Source: an uncultured Clostridiaceae bacterium
GTDB taxonomy: Bacteria > Bacillota > Clostridia > TANB77 > CAG-465
NCBI GenBank assembly: GCA_947169155.1
Contig: CAMVON010000001.1
Coordinates: 186,001 to 250,000, forward strand
Direction: 5' to 3'
DNA length: 64,000 nt
Position numbers and translations under genes: made by a program. A model generated the notes under the pieces. It was not told the origin of the DNA, searched no databases, and saw nothing but the letters and a program-made list of their open reading frames with translations. Positions 15,933 to 24,465 of the stretch are shown in pieces; position 1 is the first letter of the stretch; each line of letters starts with the position of its first letter.

Positions 15933-16766
15933 ATGAATATTTATCCAAAAACATGTAGAAATTTTATAGGCATTGATACTTTAATGCCTTTTATTAAAAA
16001 ATATGGTGGAGTAGAACTTCAATTTTTCGATGAGACTAAAGGGCAAATTCTTGCTCCATTTGAGTTTAAAAGTAGAATAGATGCTTTAGTAGAAAAAGTT
16101 CCTCAAATTAAAGAAGTAACAATTCATCCACCACTTAGCCATTATGATATAGAACAGGTTATGGCAAAGGATATTGATATATTAAAGAGGCAATTTGAAG
16201 ATCTTGTTGAAATTTCAAATAAGCATAATATAAAGGTAAATATGGTTTATCATACAATGATAGATTTTGAGTATCATAAAGCAGTAACATTAGATAAGCT
16301 TAGAGAATTACTAAAGATTTTAGAAGGATCAAAAGTAAAAATTGTACTAGAAAATATATTTATGTTTATGGAAAAAAAGTGTACAGTATATCAAATTGCT
16401 GAGGCACTAGATCATCCAAATCTGTTTTGTTGTTTTGATATCTGTCATCTACATTGCAGAGCAAATATTGAAAAGACAGATGTTTTAGAATATGCAAAAA
16501 AATATCTAGATAAAGACTTATGTAAAAAGTATACTTATCAAGTACATTTTTCATATACAGGCAACAATGATGGATATGTAGATCATAAGACACATGGTAT
16601 TGGACACAAAAATGTTGAAGATTTAAGAGAAGATTTTAATATATTAAAAGAGTTTAATATGACAGATTGTAATATTATTACAGAAGTTGCTGAAGAAGAT
16701 TATTCTTCTCGTAAAGATCAGTATAAAGAACTTGAAATGCTTGAGATGGTAGCAAATGAAAAATAG
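15933..16766 (+). CDS. Sugar phosphate isomerase/epimerase (xylose isomerase-like TIM barrel)
   Basis: The 277-residue protein has the pattern of the AP-endonuclease family 2/xylose isomerase-like TIM barrel: GVELQFFDE early, TIHPPLSHYD, NMVYHTM, KIVLENIFMF, FDICHLH and YQVHFSYTGN, which supply the Glu, His and Asp metal ligands at strand ends. Members isomerise or epimerise small sugars or act as AP endonuclease IV. The substrate here cannot be told. The gene stands alone between two terminators, with GGAGGGTGA before the ATG. It is less likely to be endonuclease IV because the flanking motifs are poorly matched. Confidence 0.75.
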   Translation: MNIYPKTCRNFIGIDTLMPFIKKYGGVELQFFDETKGQILAPFEFKSRIDALVEKVPQIKEVTIHPPLSHYDIEQVMAKDIDILKRQFEDLVEISNKHNIKVNMVYHTMIDFEYHKAVTLDKLRELLKILEGSKVKIVLENIFMFMEKKCTVYQIAEALDHPNLFCCFDICHLHCRANIEKTDVLEYAKKYLDKDLCKKYTYQVHFSYTGNNDGYVDHKTHGIGHKNVEDLREDFNILKEFNMTDCNIITEVAEEDYSSRKDQYKELEMLEMVANEK

Positions 16767-16796
16767 AACAGTATTTATTGCTGTTCTACTTTTTAT
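16765..16796 (+). terminator. Terminator after isomerase gene
   Basis: AGAACAG (16765-16771) pairs with CTGTTCT (16781-16787), followed by ACTTTTTATT. Confidence 0.75.
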
Positions 16797-16850
16797 TGTT
16801 TTATGATGTGTTTTGTGATATTATTATATTATCTTTTAAGGAGAAATATT

Positions 16851-17384
16851 ATGAGTATTGAATATGAGGTACGTGTACTTGAAGTAGATGAAAAAGCATT
16901 AATTGAAAAATTAGAAAAATTAGGTGCAAAGCATATTGGTAATTTCGATCAAAAAAGATATGTTTTTGATACTATTCCTACCGTTGAATCAAAATGGATT
17001 AGATTAAGAACTAATGGAAAAAATTCTACATTAACATATAAATCAGTAGAAAAAGCTACTATTGATGGTACACAAGAAATAGAAGTTGAAGTTTCAGATT
17101 TTGAAAAAACAAGAGAACTTCTTGAAGCATGTGGCATTAAGCATAGAGGGTATCAAGAAAATAGAAGAAATCAATATATTTTAGATGATGTTGAAATAGA
17201 TATAGATTCATGGCCACTAATTCCTACATATGTTGAAATAGAAGGAAAAGATGAAAAAAGTGTTATGAAAATGGTAGATAAACTTGATCTAGATAAGACA
17301 AAACTCACAGCTTTAGATGTTATGAGCGTATATGACCAAATATATAATATAGATATGAACAAAATAAAAGAATTAAAATTTTAG
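16851..17384 (+). CDS. CYTH domain protein, class IV adenylate cyclase/CyaB-like
   Basis: The protein has 177 residues from the ATG at 16851, chosen for AAGGAG just upstream; an upstream ATG at 16803 lies in AT-rich spacer. It starts with the CYTH signature IEYEVRVLEVD and continues with WIRLRTNG, STLTYKS, QEIEVEVSDFE and YVEIEGKDE, the alternating charged residues that line the CYTH tunnel and bind triphosphates and divalent metal. Relatives are class IV adenylate cyclases, thiamine triphosphatases and inorganic triphosphatases. The usual last lysine of ExExK is an arginine here. The prephenate dehydratase gene follows after 11 bases. Confidence 0.8.
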   Translation: MSIEYEVRVLEVDEKALIEKLEKLGAKHIGNFDQKRYVFDTIPTVESKWIRLRTNGKNSTLTYKSVEKATIDGTQEIEVEVSDFEKTRELLEACGIKHRGYQENRRNQYILDDVEIDIDSWPLIPTYVEIEGKDEKSVMKMVDKLDLDKTKLTALDVMSVYDQIYNIDMNKIKELKF

Positions 17385-17395
17385 GAGGTAGAGTA

Positions 17396-18190
17396 GTGAA
17401 AATAGGATATTTAGGACCTATTGGGTCATATTCATATGAAGCAGCACAAAAATATAAAAAAGAAGAAGACGAACTAAAAGAAAGTAAAACTATAGAAAAG
17501 GTTATTTCTAGTCTTGAAAATGATGCAATAGATATTTGTATTGTTCCACTAGAAAATGCAATTCATGGTGCGGTTGTAGATACAATGGATACAATTTTAG
17601 AAAATAAAGATATAAATATAATAGATGAGATAGTTTTAGATGTTCATCATATGTTAATGAGTAAAACTAAGGACTCAACTATAGCAAAGATTTATTCACA
17701 TTCACAAGCATTAGAACAATGCAGAACATATCTTAATGAGAAATTTGCAGATGTTGAAAAAATACCAGTTTCAAGTACTTCTTATGCTGCTTCTCTTGCA
17801 CAAAAAGAAAGTGACACCGCATGTATTTGCAATGAAATATGTAAAGATTTATATGATTTGGAAATTGTTTCAGATAACATACAAGATATAAAGGATAATA
17901 AAACAAGATTTATAGTACTATCAAAATCTAAAAATTCAAGAGAAACTAAAAAAACATCTATTGTTTTTTCTACAAAAGATGAACCAGGGGCTTTATATAA
18001 AATACTTGGAATGTTTTCTATTGCAGAAATTAATCTTACAAAAATAGAATCTAGACCTGCTAAAACTAAACTTGGAGACTATATTTTCTTCGTAGATTTA
18101 GAAGGCGATGAAAAGAACGAAAAAATAAAATTAACACTTGCAAATATAGCTAATTATTGTGACGAATTTAGAATACTTGGATCATATTAA
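17396..18190 (+). CDS. pheA: Prephenate dehydratase
   Basis: The 264-residue enzyme converts prephenate to phenylpyruvate, the committed step to phenylalanine. It has the periplasmic-binding-like catalytic domain (GYLGPIGSYSYEAA at the start, VPLENAIHGAVVDTMD near residue 53, KTRFIVLSKS near residue 170) and a C-terminal ACT domain (DEPGALYKILGMF, then KIESRPAK), the site of feedback control by phenylalanine. The chorismate mutase domain of bifunctional enzymes is absent, as in Firmicutes. Translation begins at GTG behind TAGGAGG. It is downstream of the CYTH gene with an 11-base gap. Confidence 0.95.
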   Translation: MKIGYLGPIGSYSYEAAQKYKKEEDELKESKTIEKVISSLENDAIDICIVPLENAIHGAVVDTMDTILENKDINIIDEIVLDVHHMLMSKTKDSTIAKIYSHSQALEQCRTYLNEKFADVEKIPVSSTSYAASLAQKESDTACICNEICKDLYDLEIVSDNIQDIKDNKTRFIVLSKSKNSRETKKTSIVFSTKDEPGALYKILGMFSIAEINLTKIESRPAKTKLGDYIFFVDLEGDEKNEKIKLTLANIANYCDEFRILGSY

Positions 18191-18281
18191 ATTATTGTTA
18201 AATTGTTGTAATAAAATATGTAATATATTGCTAAAATCGTAATATAGATATATAATTTCAGTGTATAAGGATTGTGGTTAT

Positions 18282-18830
18282 ATGAAAAAAGGAAAGAAAA
18301 AATCAAATTTTCTTAAAAAATCTTTAATTTATTTAGCATTTTTTGCTATTTTGTTGTTTGCCACTATAAAGGGAACAAAGTATTATTTTTACGATAGTGA
18401 TTTTACTGTTAAGCAAACAGACTTATCTGAATTAACTATTGATGGAATAAAACTAAATGATATTGCTACAAGTGTTGATACTTCAAGTTATAATTATACA
18501 GATTATACTGAGCCTGGCTGTAACTATAATTTTAAGGAATTAAGTTATAGGTCAAATGCAGAAGATCAAATTGAGTATATAGTTGCAGACTATAAGAAAG
18601 TAAATGTTAAATTTAATGAAGAACAAGCCGAAAAATTATCTAGAATTTCAGATGTTTGGAAAGCATTAGGTTCAAACTATACAAAAGATACATATAAACC
18701 AGAGGAAAACAATTATTGGAGAATTTGTAGATATACAGATTCTAAACATGGAATATATATAGGAATTGTATATTCTAGATATAATAATGATATATCTAAG
18801 ATAATAATATCTACTCGTAAGATAAAATAG
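18282..18830 (+). CDS. Membrane-anchored hypothetical protein
   Basis: From the ATG at 18282 the protein has 182 residues, with a lysine-rich N terminus, one hydrophobic segment (about 17-33), and an extracytoplasmic part containing many Tyr, Asp and Asn. I do not recognise a family. The sequence KLSRISDVWKALGSNYTKDT in the middle resembles the start of small SmpA-like modules, and a similar element closes the protein encoded at 21428-22645; this similarity is weak. A GTG at 18261 could extend it by seven residues. A terminator follows. Confidence 0.55.
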   Translation: MKKGKKKSNFLKKSLIYLAFFAILLFATIKGTKYYFYDSDFTVKQTDLSELTIDGIKLNDIATSVDTSSYNYTDYTEPGCNYNFKELSYRSNAEDQIEYIVADYKKVNVKFNEEQAEKLSRISDVWKALGSNYTKDTYKPEENNYWRICRYTDSKHGIYIGIVYSRYNNDISKIIISTRKIK

Positions 18831-18837
18831 ATTTATT

Positions 18838-18873
18838 AAAATACTTAAAGGTAAAACTTTAAGTATTTTTTTC
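18838..18873 (+). terminator. Strong terminator
   Basis: AAAATACTTAAAG pairs with CTTTAAGTATTTT (18857-18869) around a six-base loop, followed by more Ts. Confidence 0.9.
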
Positions 18874-18935
18874 TTGCTTTTTAATATAAACTATGGTATA
18901 TTTGTCTTTGGAGTAATAGAGAGGGGAAGATTACT

Positions 18936-20372
18936 ATGAAAAATTACGATATAGTTGTTGTAGGAGGAGGCCCTAGTGCAGCATTTTTAGCATATGAAAT
19001 GGTTGAACTTCACAGCGATAAAAAAATACTTCTTGTTGAACAAGGAAAAAGTGTAGACAAACGTGTATGCCCAATAGAAAAAGGTGGTACTTGCAAACAT
19101 TGTAAGCCAATGTGCAATATTACATGTGGATTTAGTGGTGCAGGTGCATTTTCTGATGGTAAACTATCATTATACAATCCAGAAGATGATGAAATTCATG
19201 TAGGTGGAATTTTACATGAATATATTGGTGTAGAAGAAACTAAAAAATTAATAGATTATACAGATAATATATATTTGAAATTTGGTGCTGACCCTCATCT
19301 TGAAGGAATTGAATATAAAGATGAAGTTAGAAAAATATGTAATAAAGCTAAGAAAGAAAATATTACTTTAATTGATATTCCAATTAGACATTTAGGTACA
19401 GAAAAATCTCATGAATTATATCTAAAAATACAAAAATATATAATGGAGCATGGTGTAGATATTATGTTTGACACTACTGTTAGAGATTTAATTGTAGAAA
19501 ATAACACTATTAAAGGTGTTCAAGTTCAAAATTCAATGGACTATGTAAATGGAAAAGATAATACTGAAAATATTATGGCAGATAAAGTTGTACTTGCTGT
19601 TGGAAGAAAAGGTGCTAATTGGCTTGTAGATATGTGTGATAGACACAATATTGAGACAACAACTGGTACAGTAGATATTGGTATTAGATATGAACTTCCA
19701 GATGATGTTATGAAGGATATTAATAAATACATGTATGAAGGAAAGTTTATAGGTAGAGTAGGAAGATATAAAGATAAAGTTAGAACATTCTGCCAAAATC
19801 CAAGTGGATTTGTATCTGCTGAAGTTTATGATAATAATATTACATTAGTTAATGGTCACTCATATAAAGAGAAAAAGAGTACAAATACTAATTTAGCAAT
19901 TTTAGTATCTCATAACTTTAATTATCCTTTCAATAAACCAATTGAATATGGTAGAAATATAGCTACAAACTTAAATGCAATTGGTGCTGGAAAAATAGTT
20001 GTACAAAGACTTGGTGACATTTATAGAGGAAAGAGAACTTGGCCTGAAGAACTTGAAAAAAATACTGTAGTTCCAACATTAAAAGATGCACAACCTGGAG
20101 ATTTAACTTTTGCTCTTGGATATAGAACTATGACTAATATATTAGATTTTATTCAATCTGTAGATAAAGTTGTAGAAGGATTTGCTAGCCCAAACAATCT
20201 ATTATATGGGCCAGAAATTAAATTTTATAGCAATAAAGTTAAAATTACTAATGATTTTGAAACAAGTATAAAAGGTCTGTATTCTATCGGTGATGGTGGC
20301 GGAATGACAAGAGGACTTATGATGGCTTCTTGTTCAGGTGTACAAATGGCTAGAATTTTAAATAATAAATAG
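18936..20372 (+). CDS. FAD-dependent dehydrogenase-like protein (COG2509 type)
   Basis: The 478-residue flavoprotein has the N-terminal dinucleotide-binding motif VVVGGGPSAAFLAYEM, a cysteine-rich stretch near residues 43-64 (CPIEKGGTCKHCKPMCNITC) and GFSGAGAFSDGKLSL directly after it, and a C-terminal FAD motif GLYSIGDGGGMTRGLMMAS. This combination marks the uncharacterised FAD-dependent dehydrogenase group COG2509, related to the HI0933/GlpA-like oxidoreductases. The cysteines could hold a metal or disulfide. Substrate unknown. It stands as a single gene with GAGGGG before the ATG and a terminator after it. Confidence 0.85.
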   Translation: MKNYDIVVVGGGPSAAFLAYEMVELHSDKKILLVEQGKSVDKRVCPIEKGGTCKHCKPMCNITCGFSGAGAFSDGKLSLYNPEDDEIHVGGILHEYIGVEETKKLIDYTDNIYLKFGADPHLEGIEYKDEVRKICNKAKKENITLIDIPIRHLGTEKSHELYLKIQKYIMEHGVDIMFDTTVRDLIVENNTIKGVQVQNSMDYVNGKDNTENIMADKVVLAVGRKGANWLVDMCDRHNIETTTGTVDIGIRYELPDDVMKDINKYMYEGKFIGRVGRYKDKVRTFCQNPSGFVSAEVYDNNITLVNGHSYKEKKSTNTNLAILVSHNFNYPFNKPIEYGRNIATNLNAIGAGKIVVQRLGDIYRGKRTWPEELEKNTVVPTLKDAQPGDLTFALGYRTMTNILDFIQSVDKVVEGFASPNNLLYGPEIKFYSNKVKITNDFETSIKGLYSIGDGGGMTRGLMMASCSGVQMARILNNK

Positions 20373-20383
20373 TATAAAAAAAG

Positions 20384-20408
20384 AGGTAAGAGAAATCTTA
20401 CCTTTTTT
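20384..20408 (+). terminator. Terminator after flavoprotein gene
   Basis: AGGTAAG pairs with CTTACCT (20397-20403), followed by TTTTT. Confidence 0.85.
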
Positions 20409-20423
20409 GAATTGGAGGAGTTT

Positions 20424-21014
20424 ATGAAAAAAATTATAATGGCAACTAATAATAAAGGAAAAATAGAAGAATTAAGAAAGATGCTTGAAGGATTTGAAGT
20501 TATTTCTCAAAGTGAGGCAGGAATTGATATAGATCCAGAAGAAAATGGAAAATCTTTTATTGAAAATGCAAAAATAAAAGCAAATGCTATAAGAAGTATT
20601 GTAAATGATGCATATATTCTTGCGGAAGATTCTGGAATAATGATTGATGCTCTTGATGGATATCCTGGCGTTATGACAAAACGAGCAGCTCTTGAAGAAA
20701 TAGGAAAAGATATATCAAATGAACAAAGAAATGAGTATTATATAGAAAAACTTGGAGATAATACTAATAGAAAAGTTGTATGGGAGACAGCTGTTTGCTT
20801 AATTGAACCTAATGGACAAATGAAAGAATTTATTGGTCAAGTGATTGGAGAAATATCTAAAAGCCCAATGGGAAATGGAGGATTTGGCTTTGATCCAATA
20901 TTTTATATTCCTGAAGAAAATAAAACTTTAGCTCAAATGTCTTTTGAAGAAAAAGAAAACTACAGCGCAAGAAAAAGAGCTGTAGTTCAACTAGTTGACT
21001 ATCTAAATAGTTAA
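20424..21014 (+). CDS. rdgB: XTP/dITP diphosphatase (RdgB/HAM1 family)
   Basis: The 196-residue enzyme hydrolyses non-canonical purine nucleoside triphosphates such as dITP and XTP, keeping them out of DNA. Diagnostic motifs are MATNNKGKIEELRKML near the N terminus (the SNNxxKxxE phosphate-binding element), ENGKSFIENAKIKANA, ILAEDSGIMIDALDGYPG, and GNGGFGFDPIFYIPE. The ATG at 20424 is preceded by GGAGGAG; a TTG four codons earlier lies inside that site and is rejected. It follows a terminator and precedes the 413-base gap with a minus-strand RNA candidate. Confidence 0.96.
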   Translation: MKKIIMATNNKGKIEELRKMLEGFEVISQSEAGIDIDPEENGKSFIENAKIKANAIRSIVNDAYILAEDSGIMIDALDGYPGVMTKRAALEEIGKDISNEQRNEYYIEKLGDNTNRKVVWETAVCLIEPNGQMKEFIGQVIGEISKSPMGNGGFGFDPIFYIPEENKTLAQMSFEEKENYSARKRAVVQLVDYLNS

Positions 21015-21019
21015 ATAAA

Positions 21020-21280
21020 ATGTGATGGCACCTCTAAATATATAGAGGTGCCTATTCAGAAATTGATACGTGTTACAATTATCTCTACTATTTAATCCAT
21101 TGCCTAATTTTCGATTAATAGTTTGTAACTTATTAAAAAAATGTACCAACTTCGCTAAAGTTTGTTAAAAATAATTGCGGACAAATTCTGTAGTTTTACC
21201 GACTGATTGTTTTCTCCCTTTTACCGTGCTTTAGTCCTCAATTGATATTAATGATTGATTTAATATATCATCATCAATTA
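21020..21280 (-). ncRNA. Candidate structured small RNA on the minus strand
   Basis: The 413-base gap between rdgB and the next gene has no credible frame but contains a minus-strand unit: promoter (21282-21310), about 250 transcribed bases, and a 10-bp hairpin with a moderately T-rich tail. Read on the minus strand it folds into AATTGAGGAC...GTCCGCAATT (about 21243 to 21174), a hairpin AAACTT...AAGTT (about 21161 to 21146), and a long stem GTTACAA plus ACTATTAATC...GATTAAATAGT plus TTGTAAC (about 21127 to 21071). CGGTAAAA occurs twice in the first domain. I cannot place it in a known family. Confidence 0.6.
21027..21052 (-). terminator. Hairpin ending the minus-strand RNA
   Basis: GGCACCTCTA (21027-21036) pairs perfectly with TAGAGGTGCC (21043-21052). 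On the minus strand the following bases are ATCACATTTTATTT, moderately T-rich. On the plus strand the tail is not T-rich, though the hairpin may still protect the rdgB message. Confidence 0.65.
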
Positions 21281-21281
21281 C

Positions 21282-21310
21282 ATTTTATCATAGTTTACAT
21301 AATTTGTCAA
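21282..21310 (-). promoter_or_regulatory. Minus-strand promoter for the RNA candidate
   Basis: Read on the minus strand, TTGACA (21310-21305) and TAAAAT (21287-21282) are separated by exactly 17 bases, a near-consensus sigma-A promoter facing a region without an open frame. Confidence 0.78.
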
Positions 21311-21427
21311 TAAATTTCATTTTTGTAATGATTGTTAAAATAATATTAAATTAATATTAAAATTATTTTATTTTTGCTTTTATATGTTATACTTATATGT
21401 GTAAATAATTATATTGGAGGAAAATAT

Positions 21428-22645
21428 ATGGGATCAAAAAAAGGAATATCAAAAATTGCTATTGTATTTATTATTCTAATTGTTGTGCTAATTATAGTTG
21501 GAGGAACAATACTTACAATTTGGCTTATAGATAAAAATTCAAATAATACTCCTGTGGAGGTAGAATTATATGAAGATTATGTAGAAGGTGAAGGATTTGT
21601 TACAGATGAAGATATGGCTGGTGCACAAATGACACCTCTTGCATCTGGTCTTAAAGAATATAGAAATGATGAACTTGGAATAAGATTTGGATATTTAGAG
21701 GAATTAGAAATTCCTGAAGATACTGAAGAAGAAGATGGTACTTATGTTTCAGTAATGAAAAGTAATTCTTCAGAGAAGTCTGTTATGTTTAGAGTTGGTA
21801 AGATAGATGTATCTCAAACAGATATAGATCATATACAAAAACAAAAAGAAGCTTTAACTAAAGAATTAATCAAAGCAGAAACATATACAGTTGAAGAAGA
21901 AGTTGATGGTGAAAAAGTTACTAAAACTATTGTACCAGAAAAAGTTTCAGACATTAGCACTTCTTATTCAATATTTGCAGGACAATTAGCTGTAAGATTT
22001 TCTTATACAGAAAAAGGGCTAAAATGTACAAGAATACTTACAATTAAAGATAACTATGTATTCTCATTAACTTATAAAGCAAATAACGATAACTATAAAG
22101 CTACAGAAGAAACTAAAATGTTTGATAGTTTTGAATTTATAGGTAAAATTGATGAAGTTGAAAAGAGTGAGCTAAATACTATTACTATTGATGAAAAAGA
22201 ATATGTACTTCCAATAAAACAGTCTAAAATGGAAGGTCTATTAATAGATAGCAAATATTCTACTCAAAAGATTCAACCAAACTACTTTACTATTGTTTCT
22301 TTATATAATAATCAAGCACCAAAATATAGTGCATATATATATAATGCAAAAGCAAGTATAGCAAATATTGGCGATGGTTATGTTACAGCTATATCTACTG
22401 ATGTAAGTAGAGAAGGTAATATTAAGATATATAAAGGAATTGAGCTTGGTACAACTTATGCTAAAGTTCAAGAATTATTAGGAAGTCCTTCTAGACAATA
22501 TACTTCTGAAGATGATACAATGCTTACAAATATTTATCAAATAGAAGGCGTAACAATTCAATTAAAATTTAGAAATGATGATGCAACTGGAAAACCTGGA
22601 AATAATTCAAAAGTTGTTTCAATTTTAATTAAAGTCGCAAGATAG
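21428..22645 (+). CDS. Membrane-anchored extracytoplasmic protein of unknown function
   Basis: From the ATG at 21428 (GGAGG upstream) the protein has 405 residues: one membrane helix (about 8-35), an acidic linker, a central region (about 80-220) resembling domains that read secreted stress or lipoprotein-like folds, and a C-terminal module from about residue 320 (GIELGTTYAKVQELLGSPSRQY) typical of SmpA/OmlA-like or DUF4309-like modules. There is no lipobox cysteine, so it is anchored by the helix. Function is unknown. It is a single gene ended by a good terminator. Confidence 0.6.
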   Translation: MGSKKGISKIAIVFIILIVVLIIVGGTILTIWLIDKNSNNTPVEVELYEDYVEGEGFVTDEDMAGAQMTPLASGLKEYRNDELGIRFGYLEELEIPEDTEEEDGTYVSVMKSNSSEKSVMFRVGKIDVSQTDIDHIQKQKEALTKELIKAETYTVEEEVDGEKVTKTIVPEKVSDISTSYSIFAGQLAVRFSYTEKGLKCTRILTIKDNYVFSLTYKANNDNYKATEETKMFDSFEFIGKIDEVEKSELNTITIDEKEYVLPIKQSKMEGLLIDSKYSTQKIQPNYFTIVSLYNNQAPKYSAYIYNAKASIANIGDGYVTAISTDVSREGNIKIYKGIELGTTYAKVQELLGSPSRQYTSEDDTMLTNIYQIEGVTIQLKFRNDDATGKPGNNSKVVSILIKVAR

Positions 22646-22652
22646 TGAATTT

Positions 22653-22686
22653 AAAGAGACATTCATTTTGAATGTCTCTTTTTTCA
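22653..22686 (+). terminator. Rho-independent terminator
   Basis: AAAGAGACATTC (22653-22664) pairs with GAATGTCTCTTT (22670-22681), followed by Ts. Confidence 0.9.
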
Positions 22687-22754
22687 TTTTTTTAGATATA
22701 ATGTGTTATATTATTTGATTTTTATGATATAATAATTGGACATGGAGGCAAACT

Positions 22755-23561
22755 ATGGGAAAAATTGCAATAATTTCAGATATACATGGTAATTTAACAG
22801 CTTTAAATACGGTATTAAGAGATATAAAATCACGAGGTGTAGATAAAATTTTGTGTCTTGGAGATATGATAATAAAATGCGCATCTCCAAAAGAATGTGT
22901 AGATAAAATATATAAAAATTGTGAAGTCGTTGTTAAAGGAAATTGCGAGGAAAGAGGAGTTGAAGATCCACGTATTGATGAACATCTATGGAATAGGGCA
23001 AAATTAACAGAAAAACAAAAAGAATGGATTAGAAAGCTGCCTCTATCTTATGATTTTTATATAAGTGGTTATAATGTTAGAATTATGCATGCAAGTCCAA
23101 GAAGTATACATCAAAAATCATTCTTTTGGAATTTTGACTCTGAATTTGATGAACATTTTGACTTTATGTTTGAAAATACAGAGTATTTAGGAAATATTGG
23201 ACAAGACAAACCAGATATTGTTATATTTGGTCATATACATAAACCATTTGTATTTAGGAAGAAAGATAAATTATTAATTAATCCTGGAGCTGTTTCAAAT
23301 GCAAGTGATTTATTAAAAATTGGTAACAAAGATGTGTTTTATGGCTCATATTTAATTCTAGATGGGGATATTGATAGTAAGAAAAAGTCTAGATTATCAT
23401 ATAAAATAATTAAATTTACATATAACAATGTGACCGAGGCAAAAAAGATTATTAATAGTGATATGCCAAATAAAGAGCAAGCATATGAAGAAATGATGAC
23501 AGGAAAATATTTTAGTAGATTAAAATTACATTTAGAAGCGGAGAAAAAGAGAAATGGATAA
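22755..23561 (+). CDS. Metallophosphoesterase family protein (first of tandem pair)
   Basis: The 268-residue protein is a calcineurin-like phosphoesterase of the YfcE/MJ0936 type. The metal-binding motifs are in order: IISDIHGNLTAL (residues 5-16), CLGDMI, VVKGNCEERG, IMHASP, FGHIHKPF and INPGAVSN. In the second motif GDMI is followed by IKCAS, so it differs from the more usual GDLVxxG. Such enzymes hydrolyse phosphodiesters or diphosphates with a two-metal centre. The next gene encodes a close paralogue and overlaps by eight bases, so this is a local duplication in one operon. The ribosome site is GGAGG. Confidence 0.85.
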   Translation: MGKIAIISDIHGNLTALNTVLRDIKSRGVDKILCLGDMIIKCASPKECVDKIYKNCEVVVKGNCEERGVEDPRIDEHLWNRAKLTEKQKEWIRKLPLSYDFYISGYNVRIMHASPRSIHQKSFFWNFDSEFDEHFDFMFENTEYLGNIGQDKPDIVIFGHIHKPFVFRKKDKLLINPGAVSNASDLLKIGNKDVFYGSYLILDGDIDSKKKSRLSYKIIKFTYNNVTEAKKIINSDMPNKEQAYEEMMTGKYFSRLKLHLEAEKKRNG

Positions 23562-24303
23562 AATAGCTATTATTTCAGATGTGCATGGAAATTTAATTGC
23601 ACTAAAAGAAGTTTTAAAGGATATAAAAAAACAAGGTATAGAACATATATACTGTTTGGGCGATTTAGTTGCAAAAGGAGCAGAACCAAAAGAATGTGTT
23701 GAACTAATTAAAAAGAATTGTGAAGTTGTAATTAAAGGTAACTGTGATGATGTTGTTGCTCAAAATAATGAAACTTTAGAACATAAATGGAATAGAAAAC
23801 AAATAGGTGAGGAAAATGTTCAATATCTTAATAATTTGCCATTAAGCTACGATTTCTTGCTTAGTGGTCTTAAAGTTAGACTAATTCATGCAAGTCCTAA
23901 TAGTATCTATGAATCAATTAATTATTATGATATAGAAGAATCTTTAAATGATAGTATAAAATCTATGTTTAAATTTAAAGATGGATATAAGCCAGATATT
24001 GTAATCTTTGGACATATTCATTCACCTTTTGTTTATAGATTAGACAAAAAAATGTTATTAAATCCAGGTTCAGTATCTAATGGTTGTGATATTGTAAAAG
24101 ATGAAAAGCATACATATAATCTTTCGTCTTATATGATACTCGAAGGAAATTTAAATTCTAAGCAAAAAGGGGTAATTTCATATGAGATTGTAAAGATTCC
24201 GTATGATTATATAAAAGAAGTAGAAAATTTAAAAAATAGTGATATGCCAAACAAAAAGTTTGCTATAAATGAGCTTGAGACAGGTGTATACAAAAAGAGA
24301 TGA
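23554..24303 (+). CDS. Metallophosphoesterase family protein (second of tandem pair)
   Basis: The 249-residue paralogue of the preceding protein shares the same motif series: IISDVHGNLIAL, CLGDLVAKGAEP, VIKGNCDDVV, LIHASPNS, FGHIHSPF and LNPGSVSNG. Here the second motif is the standard GDLVxxG type. Both proteins end in a similar segment (NSDMPNK...), confirming a tandem duplication. Its ATG lies inside the end of the upstream gene, implying coupled translation and perhaps a paired function. A terminator follows directly. Confidence 0.85.
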   Translation: MDKIAIISDVHGNLIALKEVLKDIKKQGIEHIYCLGDLVAKGAEPKECVELIKKNCEVVIKGNCDDVVAQNNETLEHKWNRKQIGEENVQYLNNLPLSYDFLLSGLKVRLIHASPNSIYESINYYDIEESLNDSIKSMFKFKDGYKPDIVIFGHIHSPFVYRLDKKMLLNPGSVSNGCDIVKDEKHTYNLSSYMILEGNLNSKQKGVISYEIVKIPYDYIKEVENLKNSDMPNKKFAINELETGVYKKR

Positions 24304-24306
24304 TGG

Positions 24307-24337
24307 AAAGGCTAGAAAACTAGCTTTTCTTTTTTTA
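24307..24337 (+). terminator. Terminator after the metallophosphoesterase pair
   Basis: AAAGGCTAG pairs with CTAGCTTTT (24320-24328) around AAAA, followed by CTTTTTTT. Confidence 0.88.
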
Positions 24338-24400
24338 TTTCTTGTTTGTTACATTATCAATACATTTTTGCTTTTGTATGTTTTAAAAACAAATAATTTG

Positions 24401-24429
24401 TTGATTATTATTAATATTAATAATAAAAT
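24401..24429 (+). promoter_or_regulatory. Adhesin 1 promoter containing a palindromic spacer
   Basis: TTGATT (24401-24406) and TAAAAT (24424-24429) are 17 bases apart. A perfect 22-bp A/T palindrome (24405-24426, centre AATATT) fills the spacer. The same design precedes the second adhesin gene, which suggests that one regulator reads both. Confidence 0.65.
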
Positions 24430-24465
24430 TATAATTGTAAAATGTAAAAGAAAGGGGATAAATAT

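Noticed and set aside
21027..21052. Plus-strand terminator of rdgB
   Set aside because: The stem is strong but no T-run follows on the plus strand; the minus-strand reading fits better, though a role in ending or protecting rdgB mRNA is not excluded.
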